A stretch of 64,000 nt of DNA from Candidatus Competibacteraceae bacterium (GTDB lineage: Bacteria > Pseudomonadota > Gammaproteobacteria > Competibacterales > Competibacteraceae), in contig CP065007.1 of assembly GCA_016699715.1 (NCBI GenBank), positions 2,790,001 through 2,854,000 on the forward strand. The letters run 5' to 3'. Below are positions 35,237 through 43,574 of this stretch, one piece after another. Position 1 is the stretch's first letter. The number at the start of each line of letters is the position of its first letter. The notes under the pieces are model-generated. The model was not told where the DNA came from. It did no database searches and saw nothing but the letters and a program-made list of their open reading frames with translations. The position numbers and the translations under genes are program-made.

Positions 35237-36006
35237 GCCAAACTCGCCGGCACCGGCCAGTCCAATCGATATTCGCGTCGACCGCCGTCGAGCCAGGTCG
35301 CTTCCAGCATTCGTGCTTGCCCGCGGTTACCCGCCAGCAGCAAGGTCGAGGAGCGGGTGCCGTAACCTGGCGCGTCGATGAAGATCGGCGACAGCCAGCG
35401 CTCCCATTCCAGCGGGACGCCGGTGGGCGGCAGTTCGGGGTCGGGCGCCGGCGTCCGGTCCATGAGCAGGCTAAGCAGATTATCCGGCGCCGGATCGGAG
35501 TCAGCGTCCAGCGCGTCGCGTAGCAGCGACACCCCCCGTTTTAGCTTGGGCCAGGGCGTGTTCAGCAGATGGTTGCTGAGGCCGTACCATCCCGGCGGCA
35601 GGCGTTGGGGCGCGCCGGCACGATTGGAGTAGTAATACAAACCCGCCGTATCGCCCAACAGCAGGTTGAAGCCATTGTAACGGCTGGCTTGCGGCAGCAA
35701 GCGTTCGAGATAAGCGTTCGCCGGTATCGAATCTTGCAGGTAGGCGCTGACCAGATGGCCTCGCGACGGCGCGTTCGTCAGCACGCGGCCAGGTTCGCGG
35801 TAGTTGGTGATGGCGGCAAAACGACCGGTTCGGGTGACGCCCATCCAGGTGCCGCCTTCCTTGAGATCGCGCCCGGCCAGCACTTGGGGCGCATCTTCCC
35901 AGAAAGCCAGGGGCGCGGTGGGACGGTCATGAAATTCGTCGCGGTTGGCCGCGACCAGCAGTTCGTGGCCAGGATGACAGTGGTAAGCAACGAGAATCAG
36001 GCACAT
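35233..36006 (-). CDS. NRDE family protein (TANGO2-like)
   Basis: 257 residues beginning MCLILVAYHCHPGHELLVAA with the family signature NRDEFHDRPTAPLAFW, and GGTWMGVTRTGRFAAITNYR. A conserved N-terminal Cys directly after Met resembles N-terminal-nucleophile hydrolases. C-terminal YGTRSSTLLL is typical. The human relative TANGO2 affects Golgi and mitochondrial metabolism and has been linked to haem and lipid handling; bacterial roles are poorly known. It is the upstream partner of the AlkB-like gene. Confidence 0.9.
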   Translation of the reverse strand: MCLILVAYHCHPGHELLVAANRDEFHDRPTAPLAFWEDAPQVLAGRDLKEGGTWMGVTRTGRFAAITNYREPGRVLTNAPSRGHLVSAYLQDSIPANAYLERLLPQASRYNGFNLLLGDTAGLYYYSNRAGAPQRLPPGWYGLSNHLLNTPWPKLKRGVSLLRDALDADSDPAPDNLLSLLMDRTPAPDPELPPTGVPLEWERWLSPIFIDAPGYGTRSSTLLLAGNRGQARMLEATWLDGGRREYRLDWPVPASLA

Positions 36007-36038
36007 GGCGGTTTTAGGCGAACGCGCTGGGCCGGCGT

Positions 36039-36677
36039 TCAGTCTCCCGCATCATAGATCTTGAGAACACCGATCACCATCGCCATCCGGATCAACTGCG
36101 ATAGCGTGTCGGCGCGCGTCTTCTGCATCACCTTGGCTCGATGCACTTCCACGGTCTTGCGACTCAGATTCAAGAGTTCAGCAATCTCCCGGTTGGATAA
36201 GCCTTCCACAACCCGCCGCAGCACGTCTTGTTCGCGCGGGGTCAGCGTGTCGAACCGGCGTATCAGATCCTGCCGCCGCGCCCGAGCACGGCGGCGTACC
36301 ACATCCTCGGCCAGCGCGTTGTGCACGCAATCCAGCAACAACTGGTCGTTGAACGGTTTTTCGATGAAATCCAGCGCACCCTGCTTCATGGCGGCCACTG
36401 CCGTCGCCACATCGCCGTCGCTGGTGATGATGATAACCGGCACATCGATACCCCGCTCGTGCAACTGCTGTTGAGCCCCTGAATCGCCGCGTCCGGAAAC
36501 CCGGATATCCAGCAGCAAGCACGCAGGCCGATCAGGCTGGTAGACCATCAGAAAGGCGTCGATATCGGTGAAAGCGCGCGCCTGCAAGCCCACCGATTCC
36601 AGCAGGCATTGCAGCGAGTCCCGTAAGGCGGGATCGTCGTCCACAATATAGATCATCGAGGTTGTCGGCGGATTCAT
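36039..36677 (-). CDS. FixJ/NarL-type response regulator
   Basis: 212 residues from ATG 36677; a TTG at 36725 is possible. Receiver: YIVDDDPALRDSL, phospho-acceptor Asp in LLLDIRVSG (about 53), Thr/Ser in IIITSDGDV, Lys in IEKPFNDQLL (about 105). LuxR-type HTH: FDTLTPREQDVLRRVVEGLS, NREIAELLNLSRKTVEVHRA. The FixJ arrangement suggests transcription control by a PAS kinase, but no kinase gene lies next to it. Separated from the NRDE gene by about 30 bases, same strand. Confidence 0.88.
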   Translation of the reverse strand: MNPPTTSMIYIVDDDPALRDSLQCLLESVGLQARAFTDIDAFLMVYQPDRPACLLLDIRVSGRGDSGAQQQLHERGIDVPVIIITSDGDVATAVAAMKQGALDFIEKPFNDQLLLDCVHNALAEDVVRRRARARRQDLIRRFDTLTPREQDVLRRVVEGLSNREIAELLNLSRKTVEVHRAKVMQKTRADTLSQLIRMAMVIGVLKIYDAGD

Positions 36678-36998
36678 CAGCAAGCGATTGGGGTCACGCC
36701 CGTTTATCGCCACCGGATCCGGCAAGCTGTTAGCCAGTTCGAACGGGGGCGGCCATTAGGAGGATGCTTTAAGTCACATACAGGATGTGTTGAGTATCAT
36801 AAGCTGCGCTTTTTCGTCATTCAGATAATAATAATATCCAATAACTGTTTGAAAAATAATAATACAAATTTTTACCAACGGGATGGATAAAATTGCTTGG
36901 CAGCTATTCCGAGTATAAAAAGCCGACGCACGTTCGTCGAGGCGGCGCGTTACAATTATTGACATTCACAATAACCCCGACTTGAGGAGACCCCCGCC

Positions 36999-37796
36999 AT
37001 GAGCGCGTCCCATCATTCCGAAGACATTCTCGTGCTGCGTCAGGACGAAGCCGGTGTCGCCACGCTGACACTCAATCGCCCCAAACAGTACAACGCGCTA
37101 TCGCAAGCCATGCTGGGCGCGCTGCAAGCGGCGCTGGACGCCGTCGCGGCCGATGAAAGCATTCAGGTCGCGGTGATCGCCGGAAGCGGCGCGGCGTTCT
37201 GCGCCGGCCACGATCTCAAGGAAATGCGCGCCAACACCGACCGGGCGTTCCACCAGGCACTGTTCGCGCAATGCGGACAGGTGATGCTGACCATCAACCG
37301 CTTGCCACAGCCGGTAATTGCGCGGGTACACGGCATCGCCACCGCCGCCGGCTGCCAACTGGTCGCGGCCTGCGATCTGGCGGTCGCCTCCGATAATGCC
37401 CGATTTGCGGTCTCCGGCATCAACGTCGGCCTGTTCTGCTCGACCCCCGGCGTGGCGCTGAGCCGCAACCTGGGTCGCAAGCAGGCGCTGGAAATGCTGT
37501 TGACCGGCGAGTTCATCGATGCGCCGACCGCCCAGCGTCAGGGTTTGATCAACCGGGTGGCGCCGCTGGATCAACTGGACGCGGAGATCGGGCGGCTGGC
37601 CGACGCCATTTGCGGCAAGTCGCCGCTGGCGATTCGCATGGGCAAGGCATTGTTCTATCGGCAATTGGGATTGCCCCTGGAAGAAGCCTACGCCTGCGCC
37701 AGCGAGGCCATGGCCTGCAACATGAACAGCGAGGACGCCCGCGAAGGTATCGACGCTTTCATCGCCAAGCGCAAACCGGCATGGAAAGGCTGTTAA
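36999..37796 (+). CDS. Enoyl-CoA hydratase/isomerase family protein
   Basis: 265 residues with GAGGAG before the ATG. The crotonase oxyanion-hole segments are GSGAAFCAGHDLKEMRANTD (about 60-80) and RVHGIATAAGCQLVAACDLA (about 105-125). FAVSGINVGLFCSTPGVALS and EMLLTGEFIDAPTAQRQGLI point to the ECHDC3-type branch of the family. It probably hydrates or rearranges a CoA ester in fatty-acid or related breakdown. Formerly followed directly by the acyl-CoA synthetase at 39038; an IS1595 element now stands between them. Confidence 0.9.
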   Translation: MSASHHSEDILVLRQDEAGVATLTLNRPKQYNALSQAMLGALQAALDAVAADESIQVAVIAGSGAAFCAGHDLKEMRANTDRAFHQALFAQCGQVMLTINRLPQPVIARVHGIATAAGCQLVAACDLAVASDNARFAVSGINVGLFCSTPGVALSRNLGRKQALEMLLTGEFIDAPTAQRQGLINRVAPLDQLDAEIGRLADAICGKSPLAIRMGKALFYRQLGLPLEEAYACASEAMACNMNSEDAREGIDAFIAKRKPAWKGC

Positions 37797-37815
37797 GACC
37801 CCGTTAATACTTAAA

Positions 37816-38948
37816 AGGGGGTGTCCATCTGAGTGCGGTAAGCACAAAATGTAGGGATGACGAAGCAGCTTCCTGCCTCTGCTCTCCAGGGCGGTCACGA
37901 TTACCCGCGTGACTATGCCGAGTTGTGCGCGTGGTTTCCCGATGATGACGCCTGTCTCGACTATCTTGATTGGCTGCGCTGGCCAGACGGTTTCGTTTGC
38001 TCGCGCTGCGGAACCACCAAGAGTTGGCGGATGAGTGACGGGCGGTTTTGGTGTGAACGCTGCAGGCGTCGTGTGTCGGTGACCACGGGGACGATCTTCC
38101 ACCGCACTCGTACACCGCTGACGGTTTGGTTCGCTGTTGCCTGGTACATGACCTCGGCGAAGAATGGGGTTTCGGCCAAGACGCTTCAGCGCCTGTTGGG
38201 CTTCGGCTCCTACCAGACGGCGTGGACGATGCTGCACCGCTTTCGCACGGCGATGGTTCGTCCAGATCGCGATCGCCTGAGCGGTGAGGTGGCAGTTGAT
38301 GAAACCCTGGTTGGCGGTGAAGAACATGGCGGCAAGCGTGGCCGTGGTGCGGGACGCAAGTCGCTGGTTGCGGTCGCCATCGAGCTGCGATCTCCCAAGG
38401 GCTTCGGACGGGTACGGATGCTTTGTGTTCCTGATGCGTCGGGCGCAAGTTTGGTGCCATTCGTCTGCGATGCCGTGGCGCGCGGGGCCACCGTGTTGAC
38501 CGATGGCTGGAGTGGCTACCACGATCTCGCCACTCACGGATTGATTCATCGACGGACTATCGTCTCCGATAGCGGTGATCCTGCTCACGTCTCCATGCCC
38601 GGTGTCCACAGGGTGGCTGCCTTGCTCAAACGATGGCTTCTCGGCACCCACCAAGGCGCCGTCGAGTCCGATCATCTGCAAGGCTACCTTGACGAGTTTG
38701 CGTTTCGATTCAATCGGCGTCATTCTGCATTTCGTGGACTGTTGTTCCGGCGGCTCCTCGAACAAGCCGTGCAAACAGGTCCCATGACCTACCGCTCGCT
38801 GGTGGCAAACCCATCGCCGAAGCTCATCCCCCCGTGCCCGCTGTCAGCGCATCATCTGAGCCCGGCGTCGCTTGCTGTCACCTCGTCAGTTCGCCCGTGG
38901 CGAGACCACAACAGGTAGGGATTACCGCACTCAGATGGACACCCCCTT
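37816..38948 (+). mobile_element. IS1595-family element (copy 2), intact
   Basis: Terminal repeats AGGGGGTGTCCATCTGAGTG and the complement enclose one transposase. It is flanked by TACTTAAA at 37808-37815 and 38949-38956, an 8-bp duplication (the right end carries one extra T). It lies between enoyl-CoA hydratase and acyl-CoA synthetase. Confidence 0.92.
37857..38918 (+). CDS. IS1595-family transposase
   Basis: 353 residues, intact, with zinc ribbon CSRC...CERC and the DDE/N catalytic domain (VAVDETLVGGEEHGGKRG, VLTDGWSGYHDL, VESDHLQGYLDEFAFRFNRR). Almost identical to the copy at 20944-22005. Recent transposition between these sites is implied. Confidence 0.92.
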   Translation: MTKQLPASALQGGHDYPRDYAELCAWFPDDDACLDYLDWLRWPDGFVCSRCGTTKSWRMSDGRFWCERCRRRVSVTTGTIFHRTRTPLTVWFAVAWYMTSAKNGVSAKTLQRLLGFGSYQTAWTMLHRFRTAMVRPDRDRLSGEVAVDETLVGGEEHGGKRGRGAGRKSLVAVAIELRSPKGFGRVRMLCVPDASGASLVPFVCDAVARGATVLTDGWSGYHDLATHGLIHRRTIVSDSGDPAHVSMPGVHRVAALLKRWLLGTHQGAVESDHLQGYLDEFAFRFNRRHSAFRGLLFRRLLEQAVQTGPMTYRSLVANPSPKLIPPCPLSAHHLSPASLAVTSSVRPWRDHNR

Positions 38949-39037
38949 TACTTAAATACCGCCTGTTGTTCCATGCCTCCCGCGCATTCCACGAATAAAA
39001 CCATAACGATAACCAAACCACCCCGGAGGAACCCATC

Positions 39038-40684
39038 ATGAGTCCCAGCGCCCACAACAATATTTATGAAATGAGCCTGGATCAGAATCCGGCCAACCAT
39101 GTGCCGCTGACCCCATTGACCTTTATCGAACGGGCCGCTTCGGTCTATCCCCACTACACCGCCGTGGTGCATGGTCCCGTCCGGCGCGACTGGGCGGAAA
39201 CCTACGCCCGGTGCCGGCGGCTGGCCTCGGCGCTGCAACAACGCGGCATCGGCCTTGGCGATACCGTCGCGGCGATGCTGCCCAACATCCCGGAAATGTT
39301 CGAGGCGCATTTTGGCGTCCCGATGTCCGGCGCGACGCTGAACACCCTGAATATCCGGCTGGACGCCGAAACGATCGCTTTTATGCTCGAACATGGCGAG
39401 GCGAAAATCCTGTTCACCGACCGCGAGTTTTCCGAGACCATCGGCAGGGCGCTGCGGCTGGTGCCAGCGGCCAAGCGGCCGCTGGTCATCGATGTGGATG
39501 ACCCGCAATTTGTCGGTGGTGAGAAGCGGGGAACGCTGGACTATGAGGGGTTGCTGGCCGAGGGCGATCCGGAGTTTATCTGGCCACTGCCGGCCAATGA
39601 GTGGCAGGCCATCACCCTGAACTACACCTCCGGCACCACCGGTAATCCCAAGGGGGTGGTTTATCACCATCGCGGCGCGTATTTGAACGCGGTGAGCAAC
39701 GCCCTGGTGTGGGACATGGGTCTGCATCCGGTCTATTTGTGGACTCTGCCGATGTTTCACTGCAACGGCTGGTGTTTCCCGTGGACCCTCGCCGCCACGG
39801 TCGGCACCAACGTCTGCCTGCGTCAGGTGCGCGCCGACCTGGTGTTCGATCTGATCAAGCGGGAAAAGGTCAATCATTTCTGCGGTGCGCCGATCGTGCT
39901 GAACCTGCTCAAGAACGCCCCGGACGAGATGAAGACGGGCATCGATCACCCGGTCAAGGTGATGACCGCCGGCGCCGCGCCGCCCGCCGCCGTGATCGAA
40001 GGCATGCAACGGATGAACTTCGATGTCACCCATACCTACGGCCTGACCGAGACCTACGGGCCGTCGGTGGTGTGTGCCTGGCATGGCGAGTGGGACGAGT
40101 TGAGCCTGCCCGAGCGGGCGGCGCTGAAATCCCGTCAGGGAGTGCGCTACCCGATGTTGGAAGGATTGATGGTGGCCGACCCTCAGACGCTGGAACCGGT
40201 GCCGCGGGATGGCGAAACCATCGGCGAAATCTTCATGCGCGGCAATGTGGTGATGAAGGGTTATCTGAAGAACCCCGCCGCCAGCGAGGAAGCGTTCCAG
40301 GGCGGCTGGTTCCACAGCGGCGATCTGGCGGTCTGGCACGAGGACGGCTATATCGATATCAAGGACCGCTCCAAGGACATCATCATCTCCGGCGGCGAGA
40401 ACATCTCCACCATCGAAGTCGAGGATGTGCTGTACCGACATCCAGCGGTGATGGAAGTGGCGGTGGTGGCGCGGCCCGACGAGAAGTGGGGCGAAACGCC
40501 CTGTGCGTTCGTGACCGTCAAGCCGGGCATGGAGCATGTAACCGAAGAGGAGATCATCGAGTTTTGCCGCAACCAGTTGGCGCGCTTCAAGGTGCCCAGG
40601 GCCGTGGTGTTCGGGCCGCTGCCCAAGACCTCCACCGGCAAGATGCAAAAGTTCATCCTGCGCGAACGGGTCAAGCATCTCTAA
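39038..40684 (+). CDS. AMP-forming acyl-CoA synthetase
   Basis: 548 residues with GGAGGA before the ATG. P-loop LNYTSGTTGNPKGVVYHHRG (about 190-210), motif A8 WFHSGDLAVWHEDGYIDIKD, RSKDIIISGGENIS and the catalytic Lys in PKTSTGKMQKFILRE near the C-terminus are all present. The overall pattern resembles medium-chain or methylthiopropionate-type (DmdB-like) synthetases. It activates a carboxylic acid to its CoA ester through an acyl-AMP; the exact substrate cannot be read. Functional partner of the enoyl-CoA hydratase upstream. Confidence 0.92.
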   Translation: MSPSAHNNIYEMSLDQNPANHVPLTPLTFIERAASVYPHYTAVVHGPVRRDWAETYARCRRLASALQQRGIGLGDTVAAMLPNIPEMFEAHFGVPMSGATLNTLNIRLDAETIAFMLEHGEAKILFTDREFSETIGRALRLVPAAKRPLVIDVDDPQFVGGEKRGTLDYEGLLAEGDPEFIWPLPANEWQAITLNYTSGTTGNPKGVVYHHRGAYLNAVSNALVWDMGLHPVYLWTLPMFHCNGWCFPWTLAATVGTNVCLRQVRADLVFDLIKREKVNHFCGAPIVLNLLKNAPDEMKTGIDHPVKVMTAGAAPPAAVIEGMQRMNFDVTHTYGLTETYGPSVVCAWHGEWDELSLPERAALKSRQGVRYPMLEGLMVADPQTLEPVPRDGETIGEIFMRGNVVMKGYLKNPAASEEAFQGGWFHSGDLAVWHEDGYIDIKDRSKDIIISGGENISTIEVEDVLYRHPAVMEVAVVARPDEKWGETPCAFVTVKPGMEHVTEEEIIEFCRNQLARFKVPRAVVFGPLPKTSTGKMQKFILRERVKHL

Positions 40685-40708
40685 TGGGATTCACGCATTG
40701 GCGGGCGG

Positions 40709-41246
40709 TTAAAAGCGTGGATTCAGGTGCGCCAGGTTAGGAGTGAACGCTTGGATGAATGCGGCAACGATCCCATTAAACAACTCATGCTTTAAGCGAT
40801 AGCCATCACGAATCACATCGTTGGCGCGCAATCGCTGTAATTGCACATAGCCACGGATCGCCGCAAAAACATTGCGCCGGAGACGGGAACGACCGGTTGG
40901 CGCCGTCTCCAGCGACCGCCCCCGCCCCGGACGGCACTTTCGCTTGTTCCGCACCGTTTGTATGGCCTTCGCCGGCCTGTCCGGTGGAACCGTACTTTCG
41001 CGGAATGCGCTTCACGTAGACGCGAAGGGTCGAAAACCACTGGTACGGGGCATTCGCTTGACCACCGTATGCAGTGTTCGGTTTGATCGGGAAACCGCTG
41101 TCCGTCAGCGAAAGTTCCATCCCGTTCTCGTGACGGCGCGGCATTCGTGCGTTCGCCATGATGCCACGGTGATGGTGTACACACAGGAAGGCCGCGGCGC
41201 CACCTGAGCAATGGCGAGCATCGAGGATTTTCGTATCGCGACCCAC
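40709..41246 (-). pseudogene. Degraded transposase-like remnant
   Basis: Two minus-strand frames together look like one broken gene. The 5' part (41246 to about 40960) reads MANARMPRRHENGMELSLTD and then IKPNTAYGGQANAPYQWFST. The 3' part (40954-40709) reads NVFAAIRGYVQLQRLRANDV, then YRLKHELFNGIVAAFIQAFT and ends LNPRF. The helical C-terminal segment resembles IS4/ISAs1-type transposase tails, but I could not find catalytic residues. It fills the otherwise empty stretch between the synthetase and tRNA-Leu. Confidence 0.4.
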
Positions 41247-41297
41247 GCCCGCAATACCACGGCAAGCGCGAGGGAAATAGCAAGGAATCGTTGCTTA

Positions 41298-41383
41298 TGG
41301 TGCCGGGAGAGAGACTCGAACTCTCACGGTATCACTACCGGCGGATTTTGAGTCCGCTGCGTCTACCATTCCGCCACCCCGGC
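41298..41383 (-). tRNA. tRNA-Leu (anticodon CAA)
   Basis: 86 nt with encoded CCA at 41300-41298. Acceptor GCCGGGG; D arm GTGGCGGAATGGTAGACGC; anticodon stem GCGGA/TCCGC with loop CTCAAAA, anticodon CAA; a long variable arm (CGGTAGTGATACCG), as in class II tRNAs; T arm GAGAGTTCGAGTCTCTC. Confidence 0.95.
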
Positions 41384-41502
41384 AGGGAGGGAAGGACGAT
41401 TATAAGGGTTTTCCAGCGCCGGGCAAGTCGCGACCCAGCGACTCATGTCGAAACCATGCCGGTCGGGTATGATTCCACCCTTTCCAAGACCCGGAAGGCG
41501 AC

Positions 41503-42441
41503 ATGTTGAATCTCAAGAGTCTGAAGGCGGAGTTCCTGCTGCTGCTGACGGCGCTGATCTGGGGATTCGCCTTCGTCGCCCAGCGGGTCGGCATGGACCA
41601 CGTCGGCCCCTTCACCTACACCGGAGTGCGTTTTCTGCTGGGCGCGTTGTCGCTCCTGCCCCTGCTGCTGATCGGCTCGCGCACCGCCCGCCCGGCCCCG
41701 CCGCGAAACTGGCGGACGATCCTCGCCGGCAGCCTGCTGGCTGGGCTGTTTCTGTTCGCGGGCGCCACGCTGCAACAGCTTGGCCTGGTCCATACCACCG
41801 CCGGCAAGGCCGGTTTCATCACCGGTCTGTACGTGGTCATCGTGCCGTTACTGGGTTTGTTCTGGCACTCCACCCCGCCGAGCACTTGGGTCGGCGCGGG
41901 GCTGGCCATGGTTGGTTTATATCTGCTGACCATGACCGACGGCCTGACTTTGGCCGAGGGTGATGGCTTGGTGCTGGCCGGGGCGTTTTTCTGGGCCGGG
42001 CATGTGCTGGTGATCGGCTGGCTATCCGGGCGGATCGAACCGGTACTGCTGGCCTGCCTGCAAATCACCGTGTGCGGCGTGCTGAGCCTGGGCGTGGCGC
42101 TGGCCATCGAGCCGATCTCCCTGCGTGACCTCCAAGACGCGACGCTGCCGATCCTGTACGGTGGCCTGCTCTCGGTCGGCGTCGCCTACACCCTGCAAGT
42201 GGTGGCCCAACGCGACACCCCGCCGTCCCACGCCGCGATCATTCTCAGCCTGGAAACCGTGTTCGCGGTGCTGGGTGGCTGGTTGCTGCTGGACGAAGCC
42301 TTACCCGGCCGCGGGCTGCTGGGCTGCGGCCTGATGCTCATCGGCATGTTGCTGTCGCAACTGGGGCTGGGCAAGACCGCGCCCACGCCGACCGAGCCAG
42401 CGATGCCCTCCGCAACGCTGGTGGCCGACGAACGCCGTTAG
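41503..42441 (+). CDS. EamA/DMT-family permease
   Basis: 312 residues with GGAAGG before the ATG. About ten hydrophobic helices in two EamA repeats: LLLLTALIWGFAFVAQRVGM (helix 1), GVRFLLGALSLLPLLLI, AGLFLFAGATLQQLGLVHTT, and in the second half FWAGHVLVIGWLSG, ILYGGLLSVGVAYTLQVVAQ, and ETVFAVLGGWLLLDEALPGR. These are inner-membrane exporters or importers of small metabolites such as amino acids. The stop overlaps the stop of the convergent zinc-ribbon gene by four bases. Confidence 0.9.
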   Translation: MLNLKSLKAEFLLLLTALIWGFAFVAQRVGMDHVGPFTYTGVRFLLGALSLLPLLLIGSRTARPAPPRNWRTILAGSLLAGLFLFAGATLQQLGLVHTTAGKAGFITGLYVVIVPLLGLFWHSTPPSTWVGAGLAMVGLYLLTMTDGLTLAEGDGLVLAGAFFWAGHVLVIGWLSGRIEPVLLACLQITVCGVLSLGVALAIEPISLRDLQDATLPILYGGLLSVGVAYTLQVVAQRDTPPSHAAIILSLETVFAVLGGWLLLDEALPGRGLLGCGLMLIGMLLSQLGLGKTAPTPTEPAMPSATLVADERR

Positions 42442-42650
42442 TCGTCCTTACCGGCGGCGGCGTCGGGTTCCCGCGAAGTTCCGGGCTCCTCCGGCGGCGG
42501 TGATTCCGGTTCGCCATCCTTCAACGGGTCGCCACCCAATCGCTCCTGATACCAGCACTGGTAACAGAGCCGCAAACCGTCTTGGCTCAGAAAACCGGCC
42601 GGCGGCCCGAATCGTCCGCACAAATCGCAAATCAGATAGCTGCTGACCAT
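42438..42650 (-). CDS. Small protein with a CxxC...CxxC zinc-ribbon pattern
   Basis: 70 residues from ATG 42650, chosen because GGGAG lies 7 bases upstream and the longer frame (to 42776) begins with unlikely residues. It has a short N-terminus, two cysteine pairs (CDLC near 9 and CYQC near 32) that can hold one zinc ion, and an acidic Pro-rich tail (GEPESPPPEEPG). Function unknown. Confidence 0.6.
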   Translation of the reverse strand: MVSSYLICDLCGRFGPPAGFLSQDGLRLCYQCWYQERLGGDPLKDGEPESPPPEEPGTSREPDAAAGKDD

Positions 42651-42803
42651 CGCTCGCTCCCGTTGGGTCCAGTATCCCAAACAGATAGCCGTCCTGCCCG
42701 CGTTTCTCCACTTGCCTGACTCCGATGTGGGCCGTGGTTGGCAAAGCAAAGACTCACCCTGTGGAGACACTGGCATCGTTGATGCGCGAGGGCTGGGAAA
42801 CGC

Positions 42804-43478
42804 TCAGCTCCACAAGGCTCGCACGCCGAAATAGGCAATGTCCTTGAAGCGGCGGATCGCGCCCTTGAGCAGCGACGCTTGCGGTCGGGTACAGAAGGTC
42901 ATGCTGAGTATCACCCGCAGCTCATCCTCCTCCAAGCGAGTGACTTTATGGAATACCTTCGCCCCTTCGAACGCGATCAAGGTATTGGGCGGCGTGGGCA
43001 CCCTCGTTTCCCGGTCGTCCTGGCGGATGATCAATTGCGCCGACGACAGCCGGTCTTCGTGGAGATGGCGGTTGACCAACGGCAACAGCACGGTGAAATG
43101 CCGACCGTTGTAAAAATTGTAATCGTAGTGCCAACCGATATGGTCGCGCGGCCGGTCGTAAAACAGCAGCGAATCAGGCGCGGGGATCGGCGAACAGATT
43201 ATATGTCCGGACTTGGGCTGGCCGGTTCCCTGCGAATCGCCGATGACGTGAATGCCGGGTATCTGGGTGGATTCGTGGCTGTGCGGATCGATCGGCGCCC
43301 AGTACCGAGCCAGGGGAATATCTCTATAGATCATAATTATCATGATCTCGCCGAGGGTCAACCGCCTGGTTCGTTGGCGTTTTCGCTCGTCGCTGGTCGA
43401 GAGTTGATGATGCCAGGCCAAGAGGAACGGCCGGCAGAACTCATCCATATCGTGGAATAGGTGGTCTAAACTCGTCAT
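42804..43478 (-). CDS. 2OG-Fe(II) oxygenase fused in frame to an IS982 transposase N-terminus
   Basis: 224 residues. Residues 1 to about 50 (MTSLDHLFHDMDEFCRPFLL through RRLTLGEIMIIMI) match the start of IS982-family transposases. From about residue 51 the sequence changes to a 2OG-Fe(II) oxygenase: YRDIPLARYWAPIDP, ICSPIPAPDSLLFYDRPRDH, Fe ligands in HYDYNFYNGRHFTVLLPL (His-x-Asp), distal His in AKVFHKVTRL and the 2OG-binding Arg in ELRVILSMTF. The junction is near 43328. A ribosome site (AGGAG) precedes the IS-derived ATG. Whether the oxygenase is still active with this N-terminus is unknown; its own first residues have been replaced. Confidence 0.75.
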   Translation of the reverse strand: MTSLDHLFHDMDEFCRPFLLAWHHQLSTSDERKRQRTRRLTLGEIMIIMIYRDIPLARYWAPIDPHSHESTQIPGIHVIGDSQGTGQPKSGHIICSPIPAPDSLLFYDRPRDHIGWHYDYNFYNGRHFTVLLPLVNRHLHEDRLSSAQLIIRQDDRETRVPTPPNTLIAFEGAKVFHKVTRLEEDELRVILSMTFCTRPQASLLKGAIRRFKDIAYFGVRALWS

Positions 43479-43574
43479 GGAGGCTCCTGGAGCAGCAGGG
43501 GCGATACCGGGAACCTTGGCCGGTTCCGCTCCGGGGGTCGGATCCCATCCTTATTTAGAACTCATTACGCCTTT

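Noticed and set aside
37098..38774. 558-codon minus-strand frame crossing from IS1595 into the enoyl-CoA hydratase
   Set aside because: It spans an IS junction and is antisense to two real genes, so it cannot be an old gene.
38948..40678. 576-codon minus-strand frame opposite the acyl-CoA synthetase
   Set aside because: Antisense shadow; no known motif while the sense frame has all acyl-adenylate motifs.
34430..41383. tRNA-Arg and tRNA-Leu as two ends of one integrated island
   Set aside because: The tRNA ends are different and no shared att-like repeat was seen; the genes between them look like ordinary chromosome apart from the IS1595 copy and small remnants.
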